From: Candidatus Olsenella pullistercoris
GTDB lineage: Bacteria; Actinomycetota; Coriobacteriia; Coriobacteriales; Atopobiaceae
DNA: 64,000 nt
NCBI GenBank assembly: GCA_019116525.1
Contig: DXBM01000050.1
Location: 1 to 64,000, forward strand
Direction of reading: 5' to 3'
The position numbers and the translations under genes are program-made. The notes under the pieces were generated by a model that made no database searches, was not told the DNA's origin, and saw nothing but the letters and a program-made list of their open reading frames with translations. Positions 1-9,806 of this stretch are shown piece after piece (positions within the stretch are counted from its first letter, which is position 1; each line of letters starts with the position of its first letter).

Positions 1-617
1 GGCGTGCCGTACTTCTCGGCCGTGAGGGCAGAGAACTTCATCATCGGGACGGGGCCGACGCAGAAGACCTGGGAGACGGCCTTGGCCTGGAGCAGGCGCT
101 CGAGCGGGGCGGTGACGACACCCTTCTCGCCGTAGGAGCCGTCGTCGGTGGTGATGTGGATGTGGTCCTCGGGCAGGAGCTCGCGGAACTGCTCCTCGAG
201 CAGGAGGAGGTCCTTGGTGCGCGCGCCCATGATGGCGTGGACCTCGTGGCCGGTCTCCACCAGGTGACGGGCGACCGGGTAGGCGATGGCCAGGCCAACG
301 CCGCCGCCGATGACGGCGCAGGGGCCGTCAGCCATCTCGGTGGGGACGCCCAGCGGGCCGGTGACATCCTTGATGGAGTCTCCTGCCTCGTAGCTCGAGA
401 GCATCTCGGTGGTCTTTCCGATCACCATGAAGATGAACTCGACCCAGCCCTCCTCGGCGTTCCAGCCCGCAAGCGTGAACGGGACGCGCTCGCCCGTCTC
501 GTTGGCGCGCACCATCAGGAACTGGCCAGCGTGAGCGTGCTTGGCCATCCTCGGCGCCTCAATGCGGAACTTGAACACCTTCTCCGAGAACTGCGTCTTT
601 TCGAGGATCTTGTACAT
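1..617 (-). CDS. Sulfide/dihydroorotate dehydrogenase-like FAD/NAD-binding protein (NfnA/PyrK-type ferredoxin-NADP reductase subunit), truncated at left edge
   Basis: Reverse-strand translation MYKILEKTQFSEKVFKFRIEAPRMAKHAHAGQFLMVRANETGERVPFT...; GGGVGLAIAYPVARHL and VFCVGPVPMMKF motifs; no stop before window start. Confidence 0.8.
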   Translation of the reverse strand, partial: MYKILEKTQFSEKVFKFRIEAPRMAKHAHAGQFLMVRANETGERVPFTLAGWNAEEGWVEFIFMVIGKTTEMLSSYEAGDSIKDVTGPLGVPTEMADGPCAVIGGGVGLAIAYPVARHLVETGHEVHAIMGARTKDLLLLEEQFRELLPEDHIHITTDDGSYGEKGVVTAPLERLLQAKAVSQVFCVGPVPMMKFSALTAEKYGT

Positions 618-792
618 TAACCGCACTCCTCTCCTGCATTCCCTCAGTGTGGGGCCATGTTGGCCTTCCAACGCCCAATTGTACCCCACTGCCTGCGGAA
701 TCCAACATGTGCGGGCGAGAAGAGCGGCGGGCGGTGATACCGGGCGTCCAAGGGGGCAACGGGGCGCGAGGGTGGCTTTGCAGGCCCTGGCC

Positions 793-1368
793 CTAGGCGT
801 CGAGCGTGGCCTCCACGAGGTCTGCGGCGCGCTCCACGGTGAGCTCAAAGTCCTCCAGGAAGCTCCCCTTGAGCTCGCGCAGCACGTAGTCGGCAACCTG
901 CATGCGCCCGGGCGGCCTTCCGATGCCAAACTGCACGCGGGCGAAGTCACGGCTGCCGAGCTTGTCCGCGATGGAGCGCAGGCCGTTGTGGGCGTTGAGG
1001 CCGCCGCCCAGCTTGAGGCGCACCTCGCCGTCCGGGAGGTCGACCTCGTCGTGCACCACGAGGATCTCCTCCGGGCGAACGCGGTGGGCGCGGGCCAGCT
1101 TGGAGAGCGGGCCTCCCGAGGTGTTCATGTAGCTCATCGGCTTGGCGAGAAGGACCTCGTGCCGCTCGCCGCTCTTGTCGGTGACGGTGAGCGAGGCGAC
1201 CTGTGCGCCCGCCTCGGACTTCCAGTACCGCACGCCGCGACGGGCGGCAAGGGCGTCCACGGTGGCGAAGCCGGCGTTGTGGCGGGTGCGGGCGTACTCG
1301 GCGTCGGGGTTGCCGAGGCCGCAGATGATGCGGATGACTGATGGCTTGGCGGGCTTCTGAGCGGGCAT
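793..1368 (-). CDS. pth: Peptidyl-tRNA hydrolase
   Basis: 191 aa; IICGLGNPDAEYARTRHNAGF and LLAKPMSYMNTSGGPL signatures of Pth. Confidence 0.95.
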   Translation of the reverse strand: MPAQKPAKPSVIRIICGLGNPDAEYARTRHNAGFATVDALAARRGVRYWKSEAGAQVASLTVTDKSGERHEVLLAKPMSYMNTSGGPLSKLARAHRVRPEEILVVHDEVDLPDGEVRLKLGGGLNAHNGLRSIADKLGSRDFARVQFGIGRPPGRMQVADYVLRELKGSFLEDFELTVERAADLVEATLDA

Positions 1369-1486
1369 GGCACTCCTTGCTGCGGTGTGGGCCTTGCTTT
1401 GGAAATGACGCGTGTCGCTTCTCAGCGTTTGGGCTGACGGGGGATTGCTCTCATTGTAGGGTGAGCGGGCCCTCCGGCAAAAGAGC

Positions 1487-1510
1487 CGGGGCCGCCCGGA
1501 GGCGACCCCG
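1487..1510 (-). terminator. Intrinsic terminator downstream of glmU-prs
   Basis: GC-rich hairpin cggggccgcccggaggcgaccccg followed on the minus strand by gctcttttgcc. Confidence 0.55.
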
Positions 1511-1570
1511 TATCACTGTTTTGCCCTCTGCTTGGAGGCCGTCTGCCGGCGGGTCTGCTGGCGGGGAGAA

Positions 1571-1610
1571 CTGTCCCTTTTTCTCTGAGAGAAAAAGCAC
1601 GTCCCCAATT
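1571..1610. repeat. Family A palindromic repeat, half-element (A1)
   Basis: ctgtccctttttctctgagagaaaaagcacgtccccaatt; same sequence in A2, A3 and A4. Confidence 0.85.
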
Positions 1611-1616
1611 TGCAGA

Positions 1617-2615
1617 TCAGATCTCGGCGCCGCGCCCGCCGAAGATCTCAGAGACCGAGCGGCGCATGTAGACGCTGTTGATGGCCTCAGCGAGCTCGTT
1701 GGCAACCGAGATCTGCCTGATCTTAGAGCCAGGCTGGTTGGCGACCTCGCACGGGATGATGTCGGTGACAACGCACTCCTCAAGCGGGGCGTCCTCGAGG
1801 CGCTCGATGGCGGGGCCGGAGAAGATGCCATGCGTGGCGGAGACGTAGATGTCGCCAGCGCCCATCTCCTTGAGCTTGCGAACGGTGCCGCAGAGGGTTC
1901 CGGCCGTGTCGATCATGTCGTCGTTGACGATGCAGGTCTTGCCCTCGATGTTGCCGATGATGCCCATGACCTCGGACGCGTTGTGCTTGGGACGGCTCTT
2001 GTGAGCGATGGCGAACTCGCAGCCCAGGTAGTCGGCGAGACGCTTTGCAACCTTGGCGCGGCCCATGTCGGGGGAGACGACGACCGTGTTGGACCAGTCG
2101 AAGTCCTTGTTCCTGAAGTAGTCGCCCAGGAGGTAGAGCGCGGTGAGGTGCGTCACAGGGATGTCGAAGAAGCCCTGGATCTGGCCCTGGTGCAGGTCGA
2201 TGGTGATGACCTGGTCAACGCCGGCGGCCTCGAGGAGGTTGGCCACGAGGCGCGCGGTGATGGGCTCGCGCGCGGAGGCCTTGCGGTCCTGGCGCGCGTA
2301 GCAGTAGTGGGGGAGGACGGCGGTGAACTTGGACGCGGAGGCGCGCTTGGCGGCGTCGGCCACGACGAGCGTCTCCATGAGGAGGTCGTTCACGTTCACG
2401 CCGGAGAGCGACTGGATGAAGAACACATCGTCACCGCGCACGGACTCGTCGAAGCGCGCGTAGATCTCGCCGTTGGCGAACTTCTCGATCTGCAGGCCCT
2501 GAAGCTCGAGGTGCAGAATGTCGGCGATCTTCTCAGAGAGCGCGGGATTGCCCGTGCCGGTGTAGAGCTTGATCTCCTTCTGCAGGGGCATGGGCTCGCT
2601 CAGGTTCTCGTACAT
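1617..2615 (-). CDS. prs: Ribose-phosphate pyrophosphokinase
   Basis: 332 aa; ELQGLQIEKFANGEIYARFDESVRGDDVFFIQS, VVVSPDMGRAKVAKRLADYL, CIVNDDMIDTAGT. Confidence 0.95.
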   Translation of the reverse strand: MYENLSEPMPLQKEIKLYTGTGNPALSEKIADILHLELQGLQIEKFANGEIYARFDESVRGDDVFFIQSLSGVNVNDLLMETLVVADAAKRASASKFTAVLPHYCYARQDRKASAREPITARLVANLLEAAGVDQVITIDLHQGQIQGFFDIPVTHLTALYLLGDYFRNKDFDWSNTVVVSPDMGRAKVAKRLADYLGCEFAIAHKSRPKHNASEVMGIIGNIEGKTCIVNDDMIDTAGTLCGTVRKLKEMGAGDIYVSATHGIFSGPAIERLEDAPLEECVVTDIIPCEVANQPGSKIRQISVANELAEAINSVYMRRSVSEIFGGRGAEI

Positions 2616-4010
2616 CTAGGCCTCGTCTCTCTTGAGTCGCTCGAGTCGCCTTGCGGCGTACCCCTCAACAATGCGCTGCTCAGCGCGCTCGAGGTAGAGC
2701 GCGTCGGCAGGAACGTCCCTGGTGACGCAGGAGCTAGCGCCCACGAGCGCGCCGTCGCCGATGGTCACGGGAGCGACCATCATGGTGTCGGACCCGACGA
2801 ACACGTTGTCGCCGATGGTGGTGCGGTTCTTGTGGACGCCGTCGTAGTTGCAGGTGATGGAGCCGCCGCCGATGTTGACGCCCGCCCCCATCGTGCAGTC
2901 GCCGATGTAGGAGAGGTGCGGCACCTTGGAGCCCTCGCCGATGACGGAGTTCTTGATCTCGACGTGCGTGCCCACGTGCGCGCCTGCCAGGACGTGAGCG
3001 CCGCCGCGCAGGTAGGCGCGCGGCCCGCAGGTGACGTCGCGCTCGATGGTGACGTCAACGCCCACGGTCTCCTCCAGGGAGACGTTGTCGGCAACGGTGG
3101 CGTTGGTGAGGCGGGTGTTGGGCCCGATCACGCACTCCTCACCGACGCTCGTCTCGCCCCAGAGCATCGTCATGGGGAGAAGCTCTGTGTCGCGCCCGAC
3201 GGCGACGTCGGGGCCGACCCAAACCGTCGTGGGGTCAAGCATGGAGACGCCCTCTGCCATCAGGCGCTCGTTGATGCGTCGCTGCATGATGCGCGCAGCC
3301 TCGGCGAGCTGCGCGCGGCTGTTCACGCCGAGGAGCTCGGAGTAGTCGTCGCAGTGCACTGCCTCGACGGAGAGGCCGTGGCGGCGGAACACCTCGACCA
3401 TGTCGGTGAGGTAGTACTCGCCCTGCGCGTTGTCGCAGGTGAGCTCACCGATGTGGGCGCGCAGCCTGGCAGCGTCGAAGGCGTAGACGCCAGGGTTGCA
3501 CTCGGTGAGCGACGCGCGCTGCTCGGGCGTGCAGTCCTTGTCCTCGATGATGGCCTTCACGCGGCCCACCTCGTCGGTCACGATCCTGCCGTAGCCGGTG
3601 GGGTCGGGAGGGGTCATCGTAAGGAGCGCGGCATCGGTGTCGCCCTGCTCGACGCGTCCGACGAGCTCTCGGATCGTCTCGGCGCGCAGCAGCGGGGAGT
3701 CGCCGTAGAGCACCACGACGGTGCCCTCGCGGACGTCGGCCCCCTCGAGTGCGACGCGGCAGGCGTGGCCCGTCCCGCGTCGCTCGGTCTGCTCGACGCA
3801 CTCGACGCCCTTCTCGTCTGCGAGAATTGCACGCACCTCGTCAGCGCCGTGGCCCACGACCGTCACCACGCGCTCGGCACCCGCCTCGCGCGCGGCGCGC
3901 ACGGGCCAAGAGACGAGCGGACGGTCAAGTAGCTTGTGGGCAACTTTGGGGTGACGGGACCTCATGCGCGTTCCCTCGCCGGCAGCGAGGACAATCGCGG
4001 TTATGGACAT
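2616..4010 (-). CDS. glmU: Bifunctional UDP-N-acetylglucosamine pyrophosphorylase / glucosamine-1-phosphate N-acetyltransferase
   Basis: MSITAIVLAAGEGTRMRSRHPKVAHKLLDRPLV; left-handed beta-helix C-terminus IGGGSITCNYDGVHKNRTTIGDNVFVGSDTMMVAPV. Confidence 0.95.
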   Translation of the reverse strand: MSITAIVLAAGEGTRMRSRHPKVAHKLLDRPLVSWPVRAAREAGAERVVTVVGHGADEVRAILADEKGVECVEQTERRGTGHACRVALEGADVREGTVVVLYGDSPLLRAETIRELVGRVEQGDTDAALLTMTPPDPTGYGRIVTDEVGRVKAIIEDKDCTPEQRASLTECNPGVYAFDAARLRAHIGELTCDNAQGEYYLTDMVEVFRRHGLSVEAVHCDDYSELLGVNSRAQLAEAARIMQRRINERLMAEGVSMLDPTTVWVGPDVAVGRDTELLPMTMLWGETSVGEECVIGPNTRLTNATVADNVSLEETVGVDVTIERDVTCGPRAYLRGGAHVLAGAHVGTHVEIKNSVIGEGSKVPHLSYIGDCTMGAGVNIGGGSITCNYDGVHKNRTTIGDNVFVGSDTMMVAPVTIGDGALVGASSCVTRDVPADALYLERAEQRIVEGYAARRLERLKRDEA

Positions 4011-4411
4011 GGTTTTGGCCTCCAAGCGGCGTCGTGTCCCGGCTCAGCAAAAACATCATAGCGCACTCGCTCGTGCGGGCAGGGTTCGGCGATAAGAACG
4101 CGCGGTCGCGATCGCCGGGGCGCCGGCATGCCGTCTTGCCAGCCCGTCGTTCCTCACCCCGCTTGGAAAGTTGCGGGAGTTGCGCCTTTGCCCTCCTCTG
4201 CTGCTTAGGAACGCAAGGGAAGTGAGCCGAGAATAACGCGAAGGGAGCGCAGTTCTTCCCGCTACCTGCGCAAACGTGGGAACCATGATGGCTTTGGCTG
4301 CCGATTGGGTGCCCAGGGACGCAACTCAGTTGCCTTTTTAAGCGGGCGAAGCAAGCAACTTGACACTTGCCGAGAAATGCTAAGCACTTCGAGCTCGGGC
4401 GGCGGAACAGA

Positions 4412-4445
4412 GCGGGCCCCGCCCGGCGTGCCAGACGGGGCCCGC
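4412..4445 (-). terminator. Hairpin downstream of tRNA-Gln
   Basis: gcgggccccg ... cggggcccgc inverted repeat immediately 3' of the minus-strand tRNA. Confidence 0.5.
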
Positions 4446-4457
4446 GTGCATCGCGGC

Positions 4458-4532
4458 TGGCAGGGGTAGTAGGATTCGAACCCACATTGATGGCACCAAA
4501 AACCACTGTCCTAACCATTGGACGATACCCCT
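4458..4532 (-). tRNA. tRNA-Gln(UUG), CCA encoded
   Basis: Manual cloverleaf: acceptor AGGGGTA/TACCCCT, D stem GTCC/GGAC, anticodon stem GTGGT/GCCAT with loop TTTTGGT (anticodon TTG), T stem GTGGG TTCGAAT CCTAC, 3' GCCA. Confidence 0.9.
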
Positions 4533-4564
4533 GTTCCGCGGCAATTGTACCAAGAACGCGCGAT

Positions 4565-4688
4565 GACAGGGGGCGGGGGCTGACGGGGGCTGACAGAGGT
4601 GACGGGGGGGACGGGGGGATCTGTCAACCCGGCGCGCCGGGTTGACAGATCCCCCCGTCCCCCCTGTCAGCCCCCGTCAGCCCGTCAA
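4565..4688. repeat. Family B palindromic repeat (B1) with a 48-bp perfect palindrome at 4611-4658
   Basis: acggggggatctgtcaacccggcg|cgccgggttgacagatccccccgt; outer arms ctgacagaggtgacgggg / ccccccctgtcag. Confidence 0.9.
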
Positions 4689-5941
4689 GATACGTCGGAG
4701 GTGCTGAGCAGCGCGTCGACGAGGGCGTTGTCGCGCGGGTCCGAGGAGCCGAGCGGCAGGCCGCACGCCTCGAAGAAGTGGCTGCCGGCGAACTGGCGCG
4801 CCCGGAAGGAGTCGTGCGCGCCGTCGTCGAGGTAGCGCACGCGACTCCGGCAGTCCGTGGTGCCGCACGAGAGGACGCCCCTGTCGGCAATGTAGCCCTG
4901 GTAGACGGGCGAGTCGCTCCACAGGATGATCCCCGCCATGTTCTCGAGCTCGTAGGCAACGGCGTAGCTCTGCCACGAGATGCCGCGATTGCGCACGTAG
5001 CGGTCGAGCAGCGACGCCATGCGCGAGACGCGGCGCATCGTCGCCCGCGCGTCTATGAGGCGACCCTCGTCCGGCGAGAAGAGCCCGAGCTCCCGCATCC
5101 GCGAGACGGCGCGACGGCGCTGCTCGTCGTCGAGAAGGACGGCGGGGACGGTGAGCTTCATGGACTCGTCGCCAAAGAGCTCGATGGCGGAGTGGGCGTC
5201 GCCGGGCCCGGCCGGCAGGGTGGTGCGCAAAATGAGCGAGTCGTGCGCGTGCTGGACGTGGCAGCTGGTGCGCTGGGCAGCGAAGGCCGCTCGCATGGCG
5301 CTGACGTGGTCGGCGACCTCGGCGCGCGACGCCGGCCCCTCAGGGCCGCCCATGCGGTAGAGGTAGAGGTCAAAGAGGGGCAGCGCGCGACCGTCCGGCC
5401 CGACGCTCGGGTAGAACACCGTGCGATGGCAGAACTCGGCTATCTCGCGGCGCCGCCCGGTTGCCTTGCCATAGAGCTCGACAAGGGCCGCTCCCGTCGC
5501 GGGGCCCGAGGTGGAGCCCTCGCGGATCTCCACGACGCCGTCGGCGATGTAGGGAGGGAAGTCGCCCTCGTCAACGCGCACGATGACGACGCCGCGTCCC
5601 TCGTCGGACGGGTCGGGGAGGAAGCGCACGTCAAAGGGAGGGGGAGGGGAGACGTGCCGGCGGCAGAGCTCGCCGATGATCTGGCCGAAGTCGGCCTGCT
5701 GGCGGGGGACCGGACAGACGGCGTGCTCCTCGTCCGAGATGCCGATCACGAGCCAGCCGCCCCGGGAGTTGGCGAACGAGGCGATGATCTTGGGGATCTT
5801 GCGCTGGACCGAGGGGGTGTAGTCCCGCTTGAACTCGAGAACGTACCCCTCGTCCAGGCCAGCGAGCTGGGGGAGGTCTCCCCATGTGACCTCGGAGAGC
5901 GCCTTGGGAGAGCCCTTGTCGTCACGAAACGGGCTGAACAT
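4685..5941 (-). CDS. AlbA_2 (Schlafen-like) putative DNA/ATP-binding domain protein
   Basis: 418 aa; GYVLEFKRDYTPSVQRKIPKIIASFANSRGGWLVIGISDE is typical of the AlbA_2 fold; C-terminal part not recognised. Confidence 0.75.
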   Translation of the reverse strand: MFSPFRDDKGSPKALSEVTWGDLPQLAGLDEGYVLEFKRDYTPSVQRKIPKIIASFANSRGGWLVIGISDEEHAVCPVPRQQADFGQIIGELCRRHVSPPPPFDVRFLPDPSDEGRGVVIVRVDEGDFPPYIADGVVEIREGSTSGPATGAALVELYGKATGRRREIAEFCHRTVFYPSVGPDGRALPLFDLYLYRMGGPEGPASRAEVADHVSAMRAAFAAQRTSCHVQHAHDSLILRTTLPAGPGDAHSAIELFGDESMKLTVPAVLLDDEQRRRAVSRMRELGLFSPDEGRLIDARATMRRVSRMASLLDRYVRNRGISWQSYAVAYELENMAGIILWSDSPVYQGYIADRGVLSCGTTDCRSRVRYLDDGAHDSFRARQFAGSHFFEACGLPLGSSDPRDNALVDALLSTSDVS

Positions 5942-5970
5942 GGCTCGCTCCTCTCAGCTCATTTGCTCAT

Positions 5971-6087
5971 TTGGGGACGTGCTTTTTCTCTCAGAGAAAA
6001 GGGGACAGGCTTGGGCGCTTGCAGGCGCCGGGGCGCGGGTTCCCGAACCTGTCCCGTTCTCTCTGAGAGAAAAAGCTCGTCCCCAAT
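5971..6087. repeat. Family A palindromic repeat, full inverted element (A2)
   Basis: ttggggacgtgctttttctctcagagaaaaggggacagg ... cctgtcccgttctctctgagagaaaaagctcgtccccaa. Confidence 0.9.
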
Positions 6088-7005
6088 TTACAGCTCGAGG
6101 CGGTCGAAGGCGGAGCAGATCGCATCGAGCAGCAGCACCGCGAAGGTCTGGGCGTCGCTGATCGTGAAGGCGGAGGCGCCGACGGGGAGCTCGACGCGGA
6201 TGGCGCGCGGCCTGGTGGCAGAGCTCTGGAGCGCGGTGCGCAGGCGGAGCGCAAGGGTGTCGATGTCGTCGAGCGCGACGTTGCCCACGCCAGAGGCCAC
6301 CCCGTCGGGCAGCGGCTCGGTGGAGAGGACGATGAGGGCGCGCGTTCCGGCGCCCGCGTCGGAGGGCGAGTCAACGAGCTCGAGCGCGCAGTCCTCCACG
6401 GTCGCGTGCGCGAGGTTCCAAATGCGCCCGGCCACGTTGCGAGAGATCGGGTCGTCTGCCGTGATGGCAATGCCCGCGTCCTCGAGCACGCTCGCCGCGC
6501 GCGCGAACCCCATGGACCCCTGCGGGTGCGGCCCGTCGGCGGGCTTGCCGGCCCAGACGTGGCGCAGCCGCTCGATCGCGTCGAAGGTGTCCTGGAAGGC
6601 CATGCCGTCCGCGAGTGCCCCGATGCTCTCCTGGAAGAGCTTGACGGCGGCCTCGGTGTGCACGCCATAGACGCCGTCAGGGGCGCCACAGGAGAACCCG
6701 AGCACGTTGAGGCGCTCCTGGAGCTGCCTCACGTCGTTACCATGAAAGTTGGGGAGGCGCAGGTAGAGGGTCCTGTCGCCGAGCTGGTAGCACTCGTCGA
6801 CAAGAACCGACCACGTGGCGGTGTCAACGGCCTCGCCGAGCGAGAGCCCGTGGTCGAGCCTGAAGCGTGCGACCGCCGTGGCCGTGGAGCGACCAAAGGC
6901 GCCCTTGGCGCGCTCTGCCTCGTCCATCGCGTACCCGACCCTGCAGAGTCGCTCCTGAATGTCCTCGACGGCAGCTCCCGTCGCGCCCTCACGAATGGGT
7001 TCCAT
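6088..7005 (-). CDS. Peptidoglycan-binding domain protein (two PG_binding_1-like repeats), C-terminal domain uncertain
   Basis: EGATGAAVEDIQERLCRVGYAMDEAERAKGAFGRSTATAVARFR and DVRQLQERLNVLGFSCGAPDGVYGVHTEAAVKLFQ. Confidence 0.75.
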   Translation of the reverse strand: MEPIREGATGAAVEDIQERLCRVGYAMDEAERAKGAFGRSTATAVARFRLDHGLSLGEAVDTATWSVLVDECYQLGDRTLYLRLPNFHGNDVRQLQERLNVLGFSCGAPDGVYGVHTEAAVKLFQESIGALADGMAFQDTFDAIERLRHVWAGKPADGPHPQGSMGFARAASVLEDAGIAITADDPISRNVAGRIWNLAHATVEDCALELVDSPSDAGAGTRALIVLSTEPLPDGVASGVGNVALDDIDTLALRLRTALQSSATRPRAIRVELPVGASAFTISDAQTFAVLLLDAICSAFDRLEL

Positions 7006-7031
7006 AGTCTCTCCCGTGCCCGCGTGCGGTG

Positions 7032-8075
7032 CTAGCCCGCTCGTTCTACGAAGAAGTCTGCCATAGAGCTCAGCAGGTCTCGCGCCTCAACCGAAATGCA
7101 ACCGCCGTCCGCCAGGTCGCTCGCGCGGCGCTTGGCGTCGTCGGCGAGCTCGCGCGCGAGCGCCCGGCAGCGCTCGATGCCGCCCCCGAGCTCGATGAGC
7201 TCGACCGCCCGTGCGAGCGTCCCGGCGTCCGTGGCGCGACTGTCGAGAATCCCCACGAGCTCCGCGCGGTCCTTCTCGCCAAGGTGCTCGAGCGCCCACA
7301 CCACCGCCAGGGTCCGCTTTCCCTCGGTGATGTCCGAGCGGAGGTCCTTGCCCTGCGCCTCGGCGTCACCCACGAGGTTGAGCAGATCATCCTGGAGCTG
7401 GAAGGCCACGCCGGCAGAGAGGCCCACGGCCAGCAGGCCGCGCGCCGCCTCCTCGGAGCCGCCGCCGACGATCGCGCCCACGAGCAGCGGTATGGCCGCC
7501 GAGTACCAGGCGGTCTTGCTCGTGACCATGTAGAGATAGTCGTCCGAGGTGACGTCCCAGCGCGCGTCCCGAACCCAGCCGAGGTCAAGGGCCTGTCCCT
7601 CAAGGGTGTGGCGCTCCATGCGCATAAGCTCGGTGAGCGCGCGGACCTTGCGCCCCGGATTCAGCGCCTCGTCCGCGAGCACGACCTCGAACACCTGGGT
7701 GAGCGCGAGGTCGCCGGCGTTTATCGCCAGCCCCTCGCCCTCCACGCGGTGCAGGCACGGCTCGCCGCGCCGCAGCTCGCCCTCGTCGGCGATGTCGTCG
7801 TGGATGAGCGCCGCGCTCTGGAAGAGCTCCACGGCGACGGCGCACGAGAGCGCGTCCTCGGCGGTGCCGCCGACGGCCTCGGAGCCGAGAAGCGCGAGCA
7901 CGGGGCGGACTCGCTTGCCGCCCGAGGAGGTGAAGCGCGCGAGTGGCAGGTAGAGGTAGCGCTCGAGGTCCGTTGCAATGCGGCCCTCGGAGAGCGGCGT
8001 CGCGGCGGCGTCGGCGAGCGCCTGCTCGACAAGGGGCAGGCGGCTCGTCAGATAGTCAACGAAGGGCTGGTCCAT
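7032..8075 (-). CDS. Polyprenyl synthetase family protein
   Basis: GGKRVRPVLALLGSEAVGG, ELFQSAALIHDDIADEGELRRG, FQLQDDLLNLVGD aspartate-rich motifs. Confidence 0.92.
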   Translation of the reverse strand: MDQPFVDYLTSRLPLVEQALADAAATPLSEGRIATDLERYLYLPLARFTSSGGKRVRPVLALLGSEAVGGTAEDALSCAVAVELFQSAALIHDDIADEGELRRGEPCLHRVEGEGLAINAGDLALTQVFEVVLADEALNPGRKVRALTELMRMERHTLEGQALDLGWVRDARWDVTSDDYLYMVTSKTAWYSAAIPLLVGAIVGGGSEEAARGLLAVGLSAGVAFQLQDDLLNLVGDAEAQGKDLRSDITEGKRTLAVVWALEHLGEKDRAELVGILDSRATDAGTLARAVELIELGGGIERCRALARELADDAKRRASDLADGGCISVEARDLLSSMADFFVERAG

Positions 8076-8092
8076 GTTCCTCTCGCCCTCGC

Positions 8093-9148
8093 CTAGCCCT
8101 CGTAGCCGTTGGGGTTGTGCGACTGCCAGTTCCAGGAGTCGCGGCACATGTCCTCGATGTCGAACTTGGCCTGCCAGCCCATGAGCTCGCGTGCCTTGGA
8201 GCAGTCGGCGTAGTTTGCCGTGACGTCGCCGGCGCGGCGCGGCTCGATGACGTAGGGGATCTCGTGGCCGCAGGCCTTTGAGAAGGCGTCGATGATCTGG
8301 AGGACCGAGGTGCCGGTGCCGGTGCCGAGGTTGAAGACCTCGACGCCAGTGCGGCCGTTCATCCACGCGAGCGCGGCAGCGTGGCCGGAAGCGAGGTCGC
8401 AGACGTGGATGTAGTCGCGCACTCCGGTGCCGTCGGGCGTGTCATAGTCGTTGCCAAAGACGTGCACGGCATCGCGCTTGCCGATCGCGGTCTGCGCGAC
8501 GTAGGGGACGAGGTTGTTGGGGATGCCCTTGGGGTCCTCGCCCATGAGGCCCGAGGGGTGCGCGCCGATGGGGTTGAAGTAGCGGAGAAGGACGACGTTC
8601 CACTCGGGGTCCGCCGTGTGGAGGTCGGTCAGGATCTGCTCGATCATCCACTTGGTCCAGCCATACGGGTTGGTGGCGGGCTTCTTGGGGCTCGCCTCGG
8701 TGAGCGGCAGCTCGTCCGGGTCTCCGTAGACGGTTGCGGAGCTCGAGAAGATGATGGACTTGCAGCCGTGCTCGCGCATGACGTCAACGAGCGTGAGCGT
8801 GTTGCCGATGTTGTTGGCGTAGTACTCGATCGGCTTGGTGACAGACTCGCCGACCGCCTTGTATCCAGCGAAGTGAATCACGCGGCTCGGGCGGTGCTCG
8901 TCAAAGATCTTGGAGAGCGCGGCGCGGTCGTTGACGTCGGCCTCGTAGAAGGCGAGGCGCGCGGCGGCCTCTGCCCCAACGATCTGCGCGATGCGGTCGA
9001 GCACCTTGGCGGAGGCGTTGGAGAGGTCGTCGACGATGACCACGCGATAGCCGGCCTGAAGCAGCTCGACGACGGTGTGGCTGCCGATGAAGCCAGCGCC
9101 CCCGGTCACGAGCACGCAGGTGTCCTGTGCGTCGATCTTCTCGCTCAT
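8093..9148 (-). CDS. galE: UDP-glucose 4-epimerase
   Basis: VLVTGGAGFIGSHTVVELLQAGYRVVIVDDLSN ... NPYGWTKWMIEQIL ... GVRDYIHVCDLASGH. Confidence 0.95.
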   Translation of the reverse strand: MSEKIDAQDTCVLVTGGAGFIGSHTVVELLQAGYRVVIVDDLSNASAKVLDRIAQIVGAEAAARLAFYEADVNDRAALSKIFDEHRPSRVIHFAGYKAVGESVTKPIEYYANNIGNTLTLVDVMREHGCKSIIFSSSATVYGDPDELPLTEASPKKPATNPYGWTKWMIEQILTDLHTADPEWNVVLLRYFNPIGAHPSGLMGEDPKGIPNNLVPYVAQTAIGKRDAVHVFGNDYDTPDGTGVRDYIHVCDLASGHAAALAWMNGRTGVEVFNLGTGTGTSVLQIIDAFSKACGHEIPYVIEPRRAGDVTANYADCSKARELMGWQAKFDIEDMCRDSWNWQSHNPNGYEG

Positions 9149-9263
9149 GGAAGTCCTTTCGACGTGGCGGCAACCGGGCGGCCCCGGCGCTGCGCCATCC
9201 TCAAGTATACTTCCGCGCAAGGTGCTTGACGATTTCCCCTGAGCGATTCAATACGCTGGAACG

Positions 9264-9806
9264 GTGGTGGGCGTGCCTGATCGAGACGAGATGCGCGATC
9301 GGCTGCTGGCAGCGCTGGCCGAGGGAGGGCTTCTCGGCGCGGACGGCACGACGACCGTGTACGGGCAGCCCGCCTGGCGTCCGGTGGGCCCGGACCGCGA
9401 GCCCCAGGGCCTCATGGATGCGAACGAGCTGCAGCGAAGGCTCGTGGCGTGCGCCCACGGGACGGAGCCGATGGCGGACGGCCTTTGCGCCGCGTGGGTC
9501 GAGCGGGCGTTCTCGCGGCTGGGCCTGGGATACGTGAGCGGAGACGCGCGAGAGCTCTGCGCGGGGTTCTGCTCTCGCACCGACACGAGGGACCTCTTGG
9601 TGGGGATGGTCGTGGCAACGGAGCGCGACCCGTACGGAGCGGGCGGCTGGGACCACGGTCACGCGGGGCTCTACGTGGGGGACGGCGTGGTGATGGACTG
9701 CGCGGGCGGTCGGGTGCGCAGCGTGCCGCTCGAGCTGTGGCTCTCTTCGTACGGGGTGGCAAGCGCCCCGCGCTGGGGCTGGCTCGGCGCCATTGCGCTG
9801 GCGTAG
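9264..9806 (+). CDS. NlpC/P60-CHAP-like hypothetical protein
   Basis: LCAAWVERAFSRLGLGYVSGDARELC ... LLVGMVVATERDPYGAGGWDHGHAGLYVGDGVVMDC has the Cys...His...GHxGLY spacing of cysteine-peptidase folds. Confidence 0.55.
   Translation: MVGVPDRDEMRDRLLAALAEGGLLGADGTTTVYGQPAWRPVGPDREPQGLMDANELQRRLVACAHGTEPMADGLCAAWVERAFSRLGLGYVSGDARELCAGFCSRTDTRDLLVGMVVATERDPYGAGGWDHGHAGLYVGDGVVMDCAGGRVRSVPLELWLSSYGVASAPRWGWLGAIALA

Noticed and set aside
4025-4458. ORFs in the glmU-tRNA gap (e.g. 3749-4225, 3925-4518)
   Set aside because: No recognisable protein features or RBS; atypical composition. TTGACA-like sequence at 4360 points away from the tRNA strand, so not called as its promoter.
4685-5941. Schlafen/AlbA_2 gene as part of an anti-phage system
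   Set aside because: Solitary gene among housekeeping genes; no partner nuclease, methylase or toxin nearby, so no support for a defence system.
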